In this document: one piece after another, positions 42,385-53,985 of the stretch
Layout: each line of letters opens with the position of its first letter
How positions within the stretch are numbered: the stretch's first letter is position 1
Assembly (NCBI GenBank): GCA_030323885.1
Contig: CM059191.1
Span: 1,488,001 to 1,552,000 of the forward strand
Length of the DNA stretch: 64,000 nt
Direction of reading: 5' to 3'
Source: Branchipolynoe longqiensis
Lineage: Eukaryota > Annelida > Polychaeta > Phyllodocida > Polynoidae
Position numbers and translations under genes: made by a program
Notes under the pieces: generated by a model
Databases searched by the model: none
Told to the model about the DNA's origin: nothing
What the model saw: the letters and a program-made list of their open reading frames with translations, nothing else

Positions 42385-45055
42385 CCCCCATGAGGAACCG
42401 GGTTAGAATAGTTCCTCTGCACCCCCTTGCAAATTGTAAAAGGTGACAAATGGGGCTGCTCGTTTGCCGTGAGTCGCGGCTCGTGTCGGTGGAGGAAGGG
42501 ATCCTGATGCATGAGGACTGCAAGGGGCCAAGGCTCCTTGTGGACCAACACTGCACTTTGCCCCCGACTTCATCTATACGAGAGGTTGGACTGGCCCGTT
42601 CCATCAATCGGCTGGTCATGCCAAGCCCTAGGTAGATTAATGGAGAATGAATATATTATATCATACACCAACTCTATTCATGTTTATATATCACAACTAC
42701 CAAGTCATTCTTCACTTCCTAGAAGGCGGTGGCTAGGGTCAATCTAGTACTGGTTATGCTTTTTTGACTCCATGATAGAGTATATTATCCTTGTATCCCT
42801 GGTGTGTATCTGTTCGTTACCGCAGCGTTGCACATCCCAATTTTGAGGGCTCCATGGTGGGTGGGGAGCGAGGATGACAAACCAAAAAACCCTAAATATG
42901 GCTACACAAAACCCCCCAAACAAATAACGAATATTAGACATGGAAACAAAATCGGACACAGATTCATACTCACGGCCGAACGCTGATGATTGGCCATGGT
43001 TCATTATGATCAAATCATTAAATGACGAGGCATCAGTTGCCAAACTTTCCCTTTTGCCATTCACAAGGACATTATGGGAATTGCTGGCACAGTTAAAGAC
43101 GTGAAGAAGCTACAAACTGGACATATTCTGGTGGAGTGTGCTAAGAAAGCGCATGCTGACAATCTGCTATGTGCAAGCACACTAGCAGGCATCAGCATCA
43201 AGGCCTCTCCTCGTCGAACTCTCAACTCTAGCAAAGGAGTAATCCGGACTAGAGATCTTGATGATGTTGATGAGGATGAGATAGCACATGAGCTCAAGTC
43301 TCTAGGAGTGTTAAACATACGAAGAATAGTTATAAAGAGGGATAACAAGTCCATAAAAACAGGGACATATATCCTCACGTTTGGCAAGCCTTTTCCGCAC
43401 CAGAATTTGAAAATTGGATACCTCAGTGTGAATGTGGATGTCTTCATCCCAAACCAACTTTGATGCTTCCAATGCCAGAAGTTTGGTCATGGCAAGGATA
43501 GACGCAAAAATGAAATCATCTGTTTTAAGTGCGGTCAGAAAGGTCACGACAACACTAGTTGTCAAAACCAGGCAAAAGGTTCCAATTGCCTGGGTGACCA
43601 TATGGCCATATCTAAAGACTGTCCTGTCTGGAAAAAAGAAAAGCTCATTCAGCAGATCAAAACTGAAAAGCGGCTAAGGTACCCAGAAGCTTGAAGGCTG
43701 GCTGAGGCAAATACTCCCTCGTCAACCACCAAGAGCTATGCTGCGGTGGCCAAAGTCTCCAACAGGACAATTCAATGCCAGACTGAACTAATGTGGTTGA
43801 CTGGGGGGAAGCCCACTCACTACCTTCACCCCAGTCCCGAATTTGACTCCGGTTTCAACCCAAAAAAAATAACAATAGTAATAACAGTATTGCGGTGCAG
43901 ACGCTGGCCGAGCTGGCGATGCCCAAAAAGAAAAAGAATAATTTGTCAGACTGAGTTCCGAAGTGTTGGAGGATGCCAAAGTCCCAGAATATCCTGTGTG
44001 GTCGTTGAGGAAGCTGTTGGTTATCCTCCGACTCACGGAACTGAGGAAGTCTAGGACACATCCTCTCGAATACCAAGGACTGCATGCAGAGATTCAAGGC
44101 CAGTTTGCAGACCACATCTCCATATACACTGATGGTTCGAAAGACCAAAGCCGGGTAGATGCTGTGGCAGTCTGCCAACGGAAAAAAATTCCACACTAAC
44201 TATGTTATATACAGTGATTCGTTCTCCTGCCTCCTGGCTGTTGCTGTACTGAAAATGGATCACCCTATTCTAGCAACAGTCATTTATAAAATGAACCAAC
44301 TGGCAACAGATGGGTATGACATCTACCTCTGCTGGGTGCCTGGCGATGCCGACATACAAGAAAACAAACAAGCTGATCGGGCTGCGAAGAAGGCCCTGAA
44401 CTGTGATCTTGAACCGTGTCTGATCCCTCACTCTAATCTGAAACCACTCATAGCCACCCACATAAAATCCAAATGGCAACATGAGTGGGATGAAAACATT
44501 AATAAACTTAAAGAAATTGAACCATCGGTGGGAAAACCACCACATACTCATGCAGGAGGTCGGTGGGACCAAGTGGTCCTTAGCTGCTTGTGGCCACTTG
44601 TGGCTTACACATGCTTTTCTGCTCAAGGGGAGCCTCCCCCTGAATGTATTGGGTGTCAGTCCCCACTGGCACTCAAACACATTTGACTAAGTTGTGTTGA
44701 TTTTTTGCCCCTGCACCAACAATTTTACACTGCAGACAGTATGCATGACCTTTTTACTAAAGTAAAACAAGAAAACATTTTAGTCTTTTTGAGGACAGCT
44801 GGTCTGTACCACCTCATATAGTTTGCTAAATAAATTCTAACAATTATTAATAACCTTTTCTTATTTCACTGGAATTTGTTTCCCTCGGCCACAAATATAT
44901 AATTGTGAGCTTTTCAATTTAATGAGTGTCTATTGGCACATAATTGATTGTCTGCTTTTACATGTAGAAGCAATGGTTTAAACAAAAAACAAACATTTCT
45001 CGCTGTGAATATGGCCTATGCTGCCGACACGGCGTAAAGCAACCACCAATCAATC
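42385..45055 (+). pseudogene. LINE copy 2, internally deleted and decayed
   Basis: 5' region and ORF1 (about 42870-43960) align with copy 1 but carry frameshifts and stops, and one knuckle Cys has become a stop near 43461. After GAGTTCCGAAG (43950-43962) the sequence jumps to the copy-1 position 39407: about 2.0 kb, including the endonuclease and RT, is deleted. A second ~95 bp deletion removes the middle of RNase H (near 44188). RNase H remnants (YTDGSKD, CWVPGDAD) and the full 3' tail follow. Confidence 0.85.
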
Positions 45056-45099
45056 AATCACTGCTCTGGACAGAATAAACACAGCATCAAATAATAAAT

Positions 45100-45203
45100 A
45101 AATTGTAACCATATTTTAACTCCCTAAACCGACCACCTCCCTAAATAGACCACTTCAAGTTGGTCCAAAGGTGGGTCAATTTAGAGAGGCTTTACTGTAT
45201 ATA
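45100..45203. mobile_element. Pogo/Tigger-like MITE T4, right half
   Basis: CCGACCACCTCCCTAAATAG and right TIR TTTAGAGAGGCTTTACTGTA. Confidence 0.6.
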
Positions 45204-45259
45204 TAATATAGACATGTAAAAAATTGACCGCCCGAGTGGGTCTAGAGGGGATACCGACC

Positions 45260-45984
45260 AGGGCCCATATGTATGTGTCCGGGTTAGCGGTCGTAACCCT
45301 GCGTCGTGCGGATTTCCCGGGTTAGCGGTGAAAACTGCGTATGTATGTGTCGGGGTTAAACTAACTCGGCGAGCGTAAAGTCGCCTGCACTAACCCCAAG
45401 CGAAAGGAGGGTTAAAGGTGGGGTTAGGCACCGACTCGGGCCAAATCTATTCAATGCGACCATATTTAACAGAATTACATACCCAAATCGTGAAATTTCA
45501 TTAAATTAACCCTAAATTCGAAGCAATATTAACTCCTCCCGAGGCAGAGGCGGCGATATTAATATTTTCGAATCGACGAATGTAACGTAAACAAATCGCC
45601 GCCGCTGCATGGACGTCGATATCCATACTGTCCGCCGCCGCCGCCGAATCGGCGGCTATATATTAGGCCCAAATCTATTCAATGCGACCATATTTAACAG
45701 AATTACATACGCAATATGTGAAATTTGATCAATTTAACCCTAAATTCGAACCGATATTAAGGCTGCCGCCGCATTGGCAGGGATATTAATACTGTCGAAT
45801 CGACGAATGTAAATACCCACACAGGGGTTCCCCAAAATCTATAAATAACTGAAACGTTAGCTAACTTGGGCGTGCTTTGGTCACATACATCCCCCGTGAC
45901 ACATTTGGAACTCTGGGGTTAGCTAACCCGGCACCCTCCTTTAACCCCAGTCCGGTTAAAAATTGGCACATACATATGGGCCCT
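45260..45984. mobile_element. TIR element H7, AGGGCCCATATGTATGTG ends
   Basis: 725 bp. GACC on both flanks (45256-45259, 45985-45988). Holds an internal direct repeat of ~110 bp (about 45439-45545 and 45666-45780: GCCCAAATCTATTCAATGCG). No coding capacity. Confidence 0.75.
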
Positions 45985-46107
45985 GACCCAGCTGACATAT
46001 AGGTTAGAGCCCCTAACAGGTGGCACCGGTGTGGCCAAACCTGGAACTAATCCACTGGCATACAGTAGTCGTGGTTTGAGCATAGCAATATAGATATCAC
46101 TGAAGAT

Positions 46108-46848
46108 TGATTGATTGATTGATTGATGGTTGTTTTACGCCGTGTCGGCAGCATAGGCCATATTCATGGCGAGAAATGTTTGTTTTTTGTTCAAACCATC
46201 ACTTTTACATGTAAAAGCAGACAATCAATTATGTGCCAATAGACACTCATTAAATTAGAAAGCTCACAATCATATATTTGTGGTCAAGGGAAACAAATTC
46301 CCCTAGAAAAATAAAAGTTTTATTAATAATTGATAGAATCTATTTAGTAAACTATATGAGGTGGTACAGTCCAGCTGCCCTCAAAAAGGCTAACAAATCG
46401 ACGCAACTTAGTAAAAATGTGTTTGAGTGTCAGCGGAGACTGACACCCAATACATTCAGGGGGATGTTCCCCCTTGAGCAGAAAAGCATGTGTAAGCCAC
46501 GAGTGGCCAATACGGCAGCGGTTAAGGACCACTTGGTCCCGCCGACCTCCCGCATGAGTCTGTGGTTGCTTTCCCACAGATGGTTCAATTTCTTTAAGTT
46601 TATTAATGTTTTCATCCCACTCATGTTGCCATTTGGATTTTATGTGGGTGGCTATTAGTGGTTTCAGATCAGAGTGAGGGATCAAACACGGTTCAAGCTC
46701 ACAGTTAAGGGCCTTCTTCGCAGCCCGATCAGCTCGTTCGTTTCCTTGTATGCCGGCATGGCCAGGAACCCAGCACAGGTGGATGTCATACCCATCCGTT
46801 GTCAGTTGGTTCATAGATAGTGTCATTTTATAAATGACCGTTGCTAGA
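46108..46848 (-). mobile_element. LINE copy 3, 5'-truncated, with 14 bp target-site duplication
   Basis: Holds only the end of ORF2 (RNase H: YDIHLCWVPGHAGIQGNERA, then zinc motif PECIGCQSP) and the 3' tail. ATATCACTGAAGAT occurs exactly at 46094-46107 and 46849-46862. The end of ORF2 is shifted at the last block. Confidence 0.9.
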
Positions 46849-46898
46849 ATATCACTGAAGATGATAGTGTCCTTGTTTATATGCCCATAATAGATTAT

Positions 46899-47330
46899 AG
46901 AGCACATATATTTATATATATTTGTAAATATTTGTATATATTTGTATGTATATTTGTATATATTTATATATCTCTATATATACTGATATATTTATATGTA
47001 GTTTATATATTTATATATATGTTAAAATTTGACCGTTCAAACGGGTCTGTAGGTGATAACGGCCAGACGCAGTTGCCATACAGTGCTTAGAGCCTCTCAT
47101 AGGTGGCGTTAGTTTGGCCACTCCTGTAAATGTCCCTTTAGATAGGATATAGTGGGTATACTATAATATAGGGAACTGAAGATAGATAGTGTCCTTGTTT
47201 ATAATATTCCCATAATACATTATGGAGCACATATATTTATATAGTTTTATATATATTTATGTATATTTATATATATTTATATATATTTTTTATATATTTT
47301 TATATATTCATATATATTTTTATATATACA
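46899..47330. repeat. TA-rich satellite-like tracts around element 6
   Basis: 46899-47025 and 47224-47330: TATATTTATATATATTTG repeats. Confidence 0.8.
47028..47223 (-). mobile_element. TA-bounded element 6
   Basis: Minus strand ATAATGTATTAT (47223-47212), GGGAATATTATAAACAAGG, end GGTCAAATTTTAACATATA. (TA)n on both sides. Confidence 0.7.
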
Positions 47331-47500
47331 TACACATGCATGTGTGTGTAATGGTAGTACAGGTTAATTCGGGCCATGGTGATTTCAGCCCAATTTGATA
47401 ATGCTGTGTGTTGTTGACAAGACTCCTTCCACAAATACCAACCACACAGAACCTACTCCAGTAACACGTGCACATCCATAGACACATACAATGATACATA

Positions 47501-48095
47501 AGCCGTGTTCACACGGACGATGTAAATCGATTCGTAGAAAGCGACTTGTATAGTTCGCCTCACATTTCTCGTGTGAACGGACGTCTGAGGCGGATTAAGG
47601 CTGATTCGATTCCTGTGATGCGCATCCTGTAAACCACCTATCGAGGTAGTTTACGTGAGGCGATTTCTGTGAATCGATTTATTTTGTCCGTGTGGACGCA
47701 CTGAGGCGGATTAAGCACCTCACACGCATGCGCAGTCGACACCTTAGTTTGTTGACTTGCCGGTCGATCAAAAGTGCATATTATATAATTTGGTCTATGA
47801 ACCTGCTAGAAGTGCACAGATATTTTGTTCATGATTTATTTTTAGGGTTTCACTGCCCAGCAGAAGTTTTGACCGTTCCAAACCAATACGATTCAGTCAT
47901 TACATATCTAGGTCGAACCCACACTCTCTGGTGCCGGCGTCATCGAACCCAAAATGGCGCTGGTTAGTCTGGACTTGCTCATGCGCAGATATCGACTTCC
48001 AGCCCAAGCAGTGCTCGTGTGAACGGGCGGCTAATTCGCCTCACCTGATTCGATTTGTGTGATGCGCCTCACATTTTGTCCGTGTGAACACGGCT
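47501..48095. mobile_element. TIR element H5, AGCCGTGTTCACACGGAC ends
   Basis: 595 bp with ATA on both flanks (47498-47500, 48096-48098). Interior has repeated GAGGCGGATTAAG and GATTCGATT words. A 91-residue frame inside has no recognisable domain. Confidence 0.7.
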
Positions 48096-48329
48096 ATAGA
48101 CAGTGTCAGGCTGACCTCCCACCAGACTCCCAATGGAGGTGTAAGAGTAGAACAGTTAATATTGCACGCAAGCATAGATTAGAATCGGGATAGTAGGTTG
48201 TGATGAGAGCAGTAGTACAATGACCTCCCACCAGGGCGTGCAAGAGATGTAAGCGAGCGTGCACTCTCCTGGTCCCCGTGCCACCTTCACAAACGCCACC
48301 CAGTGCTCTCCGGCAGTGCTACTTAGATT

Positions 48330-48402
48330 CACCCTGCTCTCATGCCGTTTTACATATCCGTCCTCATATTGCCCTAGATATTGCTAAGATGTAAAACCCC
48401 AA
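48330..48402 (+). mobile_element. S1 SINE tail fragment
   Basis: Ends TTGCTAAGATGTAAAACCCC, like the S1 tail. Confidence 0.5.
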
Positions 48403-48453
48403 AATGAAGATACAAACATGCAACATACCCGAGTTTTGCTGTAGTCTGTCTAA

Positions 48454-48737
48454 GGCCGTGTATCCATAGAATGTTCCCTTGTGGTGTGCTCCCTTGTTCT
48501 GTGTTCGCTTGTGATCTTGTGATGCGCCACACAGACAATGAACATGTTCATTCTCTATGTTCCCAGTCAGTAAGTCACATGTGCCGTGCACAAGGCCATA
48601 CGGTCCCTGGGTTCAACCTATGGGAAAGGCCACTAAGCAAAACACAGGTTCATTATCTGTGTGATGCTTCACAAGGTCACAAGCGAACACAGAACAAGGG
48701 AACACAGAACAATGGAACAGTCTATGGATACACGGCC
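48454..48737. mobile_element. TIR element H6, GGCCGTGTATCCATAGA ends
   Basis: 284 bp with ~70 bp imperfect TIRs, themselves built from CCCTTGTTCTGTGTTC words. Confidence 0.75.
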
Positions 48738-48904
48738 TCAAATGACAATATGAATCATATCCAGATGGCATTCACATCAATTATGTTATAATTGAAATAT
48801 TATTGTCATTGAAATGTATTCTTAATATGCTTAATATTATATATATATATCTATTTTTTAATGTTATTTTTATTCGTATTATTTCATTTCCTACCCTAAA
48901 ACCC

Positions 48905-49012
48905 CATTTAGGCATAGCACATTTAGGCATAGCATTTGTAGGCATAGATCTAGCCCATTTAATCATAGCACAGTTAGTCTTAGCGCATTCGGCCATGCCA
49001 CATTTATCCAGC
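48905..49012 (+). repeat. Short degenerate repeat TTAGGCATAGCACA
   Basis: Six or so units of 15-19 bp. Confidence 0.6.
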
Positions 49013-49035
49013 CAAAACACTTTCCTTTATTACTT

Positions 49036-49095
49036 GTTTGTTTGTTGTTGTTTTACGTCCTAGCAACATCTACGGTCATATCAGGACGGGTCCTT
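49036..49095 (-). mobile_element. S1 SINE tail fragment
   Basis: Complement of the S1 end: GTTTTACGTCCTAGCAACAT. Confidence 0.7.
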
Positions 49096-49288
49096 TATTA
49101 CTAGACTAAAACGAAGCCTACAGGTGGAAAAGGACTTCATGACCCGATGATTGCTGGGTGTTGGAACCATTACTTGCACCTTCCATTTGGTTGTGGTTTG
49201 GCTAATGTTTCCTTCTTTTCACACTCACTTATTTTCCTGCATCAGTGTTCGCATGTTGTTGTTGTTCTTCGTGGATTCCATTCTACTT

Positions 49289-50175
49289 AGAGTTGCATAG
49301 TCCGATGGTTTTCAGTTTTTGTCATTTTCTGAGATAAATATATTACGTTGATCGTTATAATCTAGCTTACTTTAGTTTGAAGTAACTTTGCTTTAAAATA
49401 ATAAACTTAGGAGATAGTTGAAGTGAAAACATGCCAAATTAATTTGGGCATACTTGCCAAAACTCTAACCTCCATGTTTCAGTAGTAACATATTCTATTA
49501 AATGGTCTTAGTACGGCCTTCTATGTAGCATCAAATACTTAAAGGGACCAGATATAGGTCACTGAGATACTACCCATACTCCGACAAATGCTCTCCAAGC
49601 ATACGTTTGCCAGTTTTCAGTTTATGCAACTACATATGTGGGGGGAGAGTGCTGACATTGGTTGCTTCTGTTGTGTTTTATTTAGTCCAGCAGCACTGAC
49701 ACTTTTAGACAACCATATAGAGAAAAGAATGTTAGAAATTGCAATCTAAAATGATAAATATAAAGTTCAAATGTTTAAGCTACTTTTGTGTGAATAATTG
49801 ATTAAATATTGTAGATTAATAGACTTCAAAAGTTGAATTGAGAGCTTTCTGTGGCTGCCATCTTGGTGGTTTCCAGGGCTTCCCCTGTGTGCGCGGAACC
49901 CCTCTAGGTCATGTGATGAGGGAATCCCACCTATGATGTCATTCATACATCACAGACCTCAACTCTCCTCCCACATGTTCAGTGGCATGAACAGAACAAA
50001 CTAAGCAAAGGTATCTTTGGAGAGCTTTAGATGCTGGATTCGTTTGTATCTGGGTGAGGTATAGCGGGCGACTTTAATAACTGAACCAGTATCTAAGTTG
50101 GTGACGTAGGTTCAAATCTAGATAAGGGTTTTACTTTTGAAAATTTGATGGTTGATCAGACTATACAACTTTAAA
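49289..50175. mobile_element. MITE M4 with extra interior
   Basis: Both TIRs present (AGAGTTGCATAGTCCGATG; right end diverged). 887 bp; about 500 bp at 49545-50070 is absent from M1. Confidence 0.6.
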
Positions 50176-50287
50176 TAGACACTGACACGATCAAATTTAT
50201 TTGGAATATTCACAACTAGCATGCTAGTATGTGACTGTCCATAGTTTGTGTGCTTTGAGACTGGTTATTCTCTAAGTTAGTTATGTA

Positions 50288-50480
50288 TTAAAGTTCCATA
50301 GTCCTCATAGTTGTGCATTTCTGCCATATTTTGAGACAAATATAATAAGTTAATCATTATTATCCACCTTACTTTAGTTTGAGGTAACTTGTATTAACTT
50401 ATTCAAAGTGAAATCATCCTAATGCATGTACAGATTATGGACAATATAGGCTTCAGCAGTAACAGGTTGTATTCAATTTA
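50288..50480. mobile_element. MITE M5, one end only
   Basis: AAAGTTCCATAGTCCTCATAG then family interior to CAGCAGTAACAGGTTGTA. Confidence 0.5.
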
Positions 50481-50487
50481 CATAATT

Positions 50488-50992
50488 CACGACGTGAACA
50501 AGCAGCCCATTGAAATCGATTTTATTCAATAAAACATATATGGTTGTAGTGTTCATTAAACAAATAAGGTCATCAGTTGAATGTTTGTCCATTAATTTGT
50601 TCGTTGACTCAGGCCCTCAACCCGGCCGCTTGCGTATGTTTGTCCGTTTGAAGGGATGGGTGGGTGGCTGAGTTAGGGTGGTGTGTTGCTTATCTGGTTG
50701 CTGGAGTCGTCGTGATGTTTGATGGATCTCGGCGGCCGTGACATCAGAGGTCTCGCAAGAGACTCAGTTCACATGAAACCCGGTAGGGGCATGGTGGGTA
50801 AGGGATCGAACCCAGGTGGCACCACCGGGGAGACTCCATGTTTTGCGCGCAAATTACACATGTTGGTGAACCAACATGAACAATTCACGATGCGAACAAG
50901 CAGCTCATTGAAATGGATTTTATTCAATAAAACATATATGGTTGTAGTGTTCATTAAACAAACAAGGTCATTAGTTGAATGTTCGTCTGTTT
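50488..50992 (+). repeat. Direct repeats of ~105 bp flanking ~290 bp
   Basis: 50488-50590 and 50882-50992 share GAACAAGCAGC, TTTTATTCAATAAAACATAT and GGTTGTAGTGTTCATTAAAC. The unit may be a miniature LTR element (TRIM) or a simple duplication. No polypurine tract or primer site was convincing. Confidence 0.55.
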
Positions 50993-51026
50993 GACATAAT
51001 ACTCTCCTCTATACAACACGAAATGC

Positions 51027-51445
51027 TTAAAGCTGCATAGTCCGATGAAGCATACTATTTTCAAAACCAAAACAATTATCTACAATTGATTCTAGATATC
51101 TAACTTTGATGATGCACATATTAAACATTTGTTGCAACATAAAAGGAAAAACTGAGTCAATTTAATAGAACCCGTTACTGCTGAAGCCTATCATGTCACA
51201 GTTTTGGCGTGCTTGACAAAATTAATATGACATATTTGCACTTCAAATATCTCAAAACATAGCCCTTTAAAATCAATTTTACTTCAAACTAAAGTAGGGG
51301 AGATTATAATAATCAATTTAATAGATTTGTCTCAGAAAAATGGCTATTTCTTTTAGATATTTGAAGTGCAAACAATTCAAATTATTTTGCCAAGCACACC
51401 ATAACTCTGACATCATAGCCTTCAGCAGTAACCGGTTCTATTACC
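51027..51445. mobile_element. MITE M6 with long inverted repeat
   Basis: TTAAAGCTGCATAGTCCGATG start. Arms of ~95 bp at 51166-51265 and 51345-51442 are about 80-85% complementary by eye. The right TIR is missing. Confidence 0.65.
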
Positions 51446-51545
51446 CAGCTACATCTATAAATTTGAGTTAATTTGGGCCAGGAATATTAATTTGGTGATA
51501 TGTAGTGTTTGTATATAGCTGTTTGTGTACATCTATATATATATA

Positions 51546-51876
51546 AATTGGGCTACGACATAGGAGACACAAAAAGAGGCAAGACGAGGAGTGGTGGAAG
51601 CCTACCTTTATTTACCAAGGCCCACTGGCTGAGCAATAAACCGCCCTACCTACAGAACAAAAGTAAAAAATTCGGAGCTCATGTGATCCTGACACGCTCT
51701 GGCTGGCATCTGCCTAAATGGTGGTGGCACCAGGATAGTGCAGCGGGTTCAGGCCCGCAGCAAATAGCACAAATAAATACAACGTTATTAATAAATAGCA
51801 CACAATTAAATGCAAGGTTCCATAAAACCCATATAGAATAGAAGCTCCGCCCCTTTCTACTCCTATAATAAATTAT
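51546..51876 (-). mobile_element. TA-bounded element 7
   Basis: Minus strand ATAATTTATTAT (51876-51865), weak TAGAAA box, end CTACGACATAGG complement reading TAGCCCAATTTATATATA. Confidence 0.6.
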
Positions 51877-51957
51877 ATATCACATAGGCAGGTATAATAT
51901 ATATATCTCGCTGGCTGGCTGCGTATATATATATATATATCTCGCTGGCTGGCTGCG

Positions 51958-51990
<33 letters not shown>
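51877..51990. repeat. (TA)n with two CTCGCTGGCTGGCTGCGTA units
   Basis: The 19-mer occurs at about 51907 and 51941, each set inside TATATA runs. Confidence 0.8.
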
Positions 51991-51995
<5 letters not shown>

Positions 51996-52221
51996 TAGGC
52001 TATGTAATAGAGGAAGGAAGAGACGAGTGTTGGGAAGTTTGAAATCCGGAGGCAGAGTGACTGCCCAGGGCAGAGATCGCCCGGTGGTGGCGCTCGCACC
52101 CAGCTTGCCGGGGCAAATCGCGGGCAGGTCAATGATTGGACAATAATATAACTAACAAAGTATACGACATAATAAATAATAATGAAACTCCGCCTGTTTT
52201 TATATCTGCATAATTCATTAT
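51991..52221 (-). mobile_element. TA-bounded element 8
   Basis: Minus strand ATAATGAATTAT (52221-52210), GCAGATATAAAAACAGG, end TAGCCTAACTTTATATATA, similar to element 7. Confidence 0.65.
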
Positions 52222-52259
52222 ACATCCTATATATATATATATGTGATTACTTATGCATA

Positions 52260-53326
52260 GACACAGCGTTTATTTCAACCACCATTTACATAAGTTAATT
52301 ACTGCTGACCCCCCACCCCCTTAATATCCCCAAATGCTTTCCAGGGGGCGCCACACAACCACTGGTTGAGTTCGTCGTCCCTGAACCCGGTAACTGAGCA
52401 CTCTCACACCAGTAAGTACGTAAAGGGCAAGGTCATGAGGGTGTGTGATGGGCAATGTGAGTGGGGAAGGGCTCATCAACGTTGAAGTGTTAGCGGTCAT
52501 TGCATATTAATTTATACCTATGTAGCGTAATAATGGCTTCTGACGGACAGGTTCCTCTCTCAAATATCGGCCGCTCGTGAGTCGATAATTGGGGTTTTAT
52601 GTATAAGGCTCACCTGAGAGCCCTTGGGACCTCCACCCATATATTTTACAGCACTGTTCTTCATGTATATATTTATTGCAAGTATTTATATGCACGCATA
52701 TATGTATATATATATAATGTATATACATGTTTAACCGTCGGGCTATTCCACCCCCGCTTAAGGCGACCCTACGTGTTAATATAAATAATTGTTTCCATGT
52801 GAATGACTTGTGCCTCCTGCCGCCGGTTGTCTGTCATCCTGCCAGCCTGACCCTTGACTAGCAATGTCCGAGGTGGAGAGTTCGACTCCTGACAGACCAT
52901 GGGCAGAAGGCCCTTAATTAAATAAGATTATAGAGCAATCCAAATAGCAATCTGAAGTTGACCATAGCGGTTAATAATATAAGTCTGGAGGACAGTAAAG
53001 AATGCAAGGAACGTTCATGTCACTTCTTAGGAGCTCACCATTTTATTCTTACCTCTTACTAACAGAATGAATTTAGCAATATAACTTATGTTATGATTTA
53101 AATATAGTTCAACAGTGGAATGTATGTTATAAGTCAAATCCCCTCCCATATAATTAAGTTAAATAAGTTTGGAATTTCCATAATAAAGGCCTAAATCTCG
53201 GCTAAAACATCGGAGCGTGCAAAAACACGTCCGATGGGTCTGGCTCCGAAGGCCCGACCTTCTATCGTTGCTAGGATAGTCACAATCGACGTATCCAAGC
53301 AACGCTTTACAGCAGGGAACCCTGCC
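52260..53326. other. No gene seen
   Basis: AT-rich, a TA tract near 52700, no recognised element. Confidence 0.4.
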
Positions 53327-53392
53327 TCGCAAAATGCGCGCCTGTGCAAAATGCGCGCCCGCGCAAAATGCGCGCCCGCGCAAAATGAGGTC
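53327..53392 (+). repeat. GCGCAAAATGCGCGCCC short tandem repeat
   Basis: Four units of about 17 bp. Confidence 0.75.
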
Positions 53393-53427
53393 GAGTAGTC
53401 CCGCCCACTTCACATGTATATGTTTTG

Positions 53428-53461
53428 TTTGTTTGCTGGAGTGTTATGTCATAGCAATATC
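53428..53461 (-). mobile_element. S1 SINE tail fragment, cut by H3
   Basis: GTGTTATGTCATAGCAATATC resembles the complement of the S1 end; the TIR element starts directly after CTAA. Confidence 0.45.
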
Positions 53462-53499
53462 TAAAGGCCCTGTCACATTACGGCGTATGGCGGGAGCGT

Positions 53500-53890
53500 A
53501 TTGAAAACCTACGTAAGTTGTGTGGATGCCGGCCTATGATAAACTTTCGGGTGTGTTTGAGCGTATGGGGGACCTACGAGGAGCGTATGAGGAGCCTATG
53601 AGGAGCCTATGGGAGCGTGCTGCGACATTTTTTGACGGTTTTGATTGGCATGAGGAGCGTATGAGGAGCGTATGCGGAGCATATGAGGAACATATGATTA
53701 TTTTAGGAGCGTATGGGAGCATATGAGGAGCGTATGAGGAGCGTATGAGGAGCATATGAGGAGCGTATGGGAGCATGCTGCAACATTTTTTGACGGTTTT
53801 GATTGGCATGAGGAGCGTATGAGGAGCGTATGCGGAGCGTATGAGGAGCGTATGATTATTTTAGGAGCGTATGAGGAGCGTATGCGAAAG
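53500..53890 (+). repeat. GAGGAGCGTATG subterminal repeats of H3
   Basis: More than 20 copies of AGCGTATG/AGCATATG in head-to-tail order. Confidence 0.85.
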
Positions 53891-53985
53891 CGATGCGCGA
53901 CCTATGTTATCTCTCCGCGGTCCGCCGCCTGGTGGCTCCTGGTTATATATAGCCTGGAGCAACAGGCTCCCGTCACTCTGCCACC

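Larger units (their letters stand above)
45214..46898 (-). mobile_element. TA-bounded element 5 with two nested insertions
   Basis: Minus strand start ATAATCTATTAT (46898-46887), GGGCATATAAACAAGG, interior like element 6 (GGCCACACC...GCCACCTGTTAGGGGCTCTA), and end GGTCAATTTTTTACATG against TA-rich DNA. Contains H7 (45260-45984) and LINE copy 3 (46108-46848). Confidence 0.7.

Noticed and set aside
47692..47967. 91-residue frame in H5
   Set aside because: No recognisable domain; lies in a non-autonomous TIR element.
53520..53809. Frames over the AGCGTATG array
   Set aside because: Subterminal repeats of a transposon, translated in both strands.
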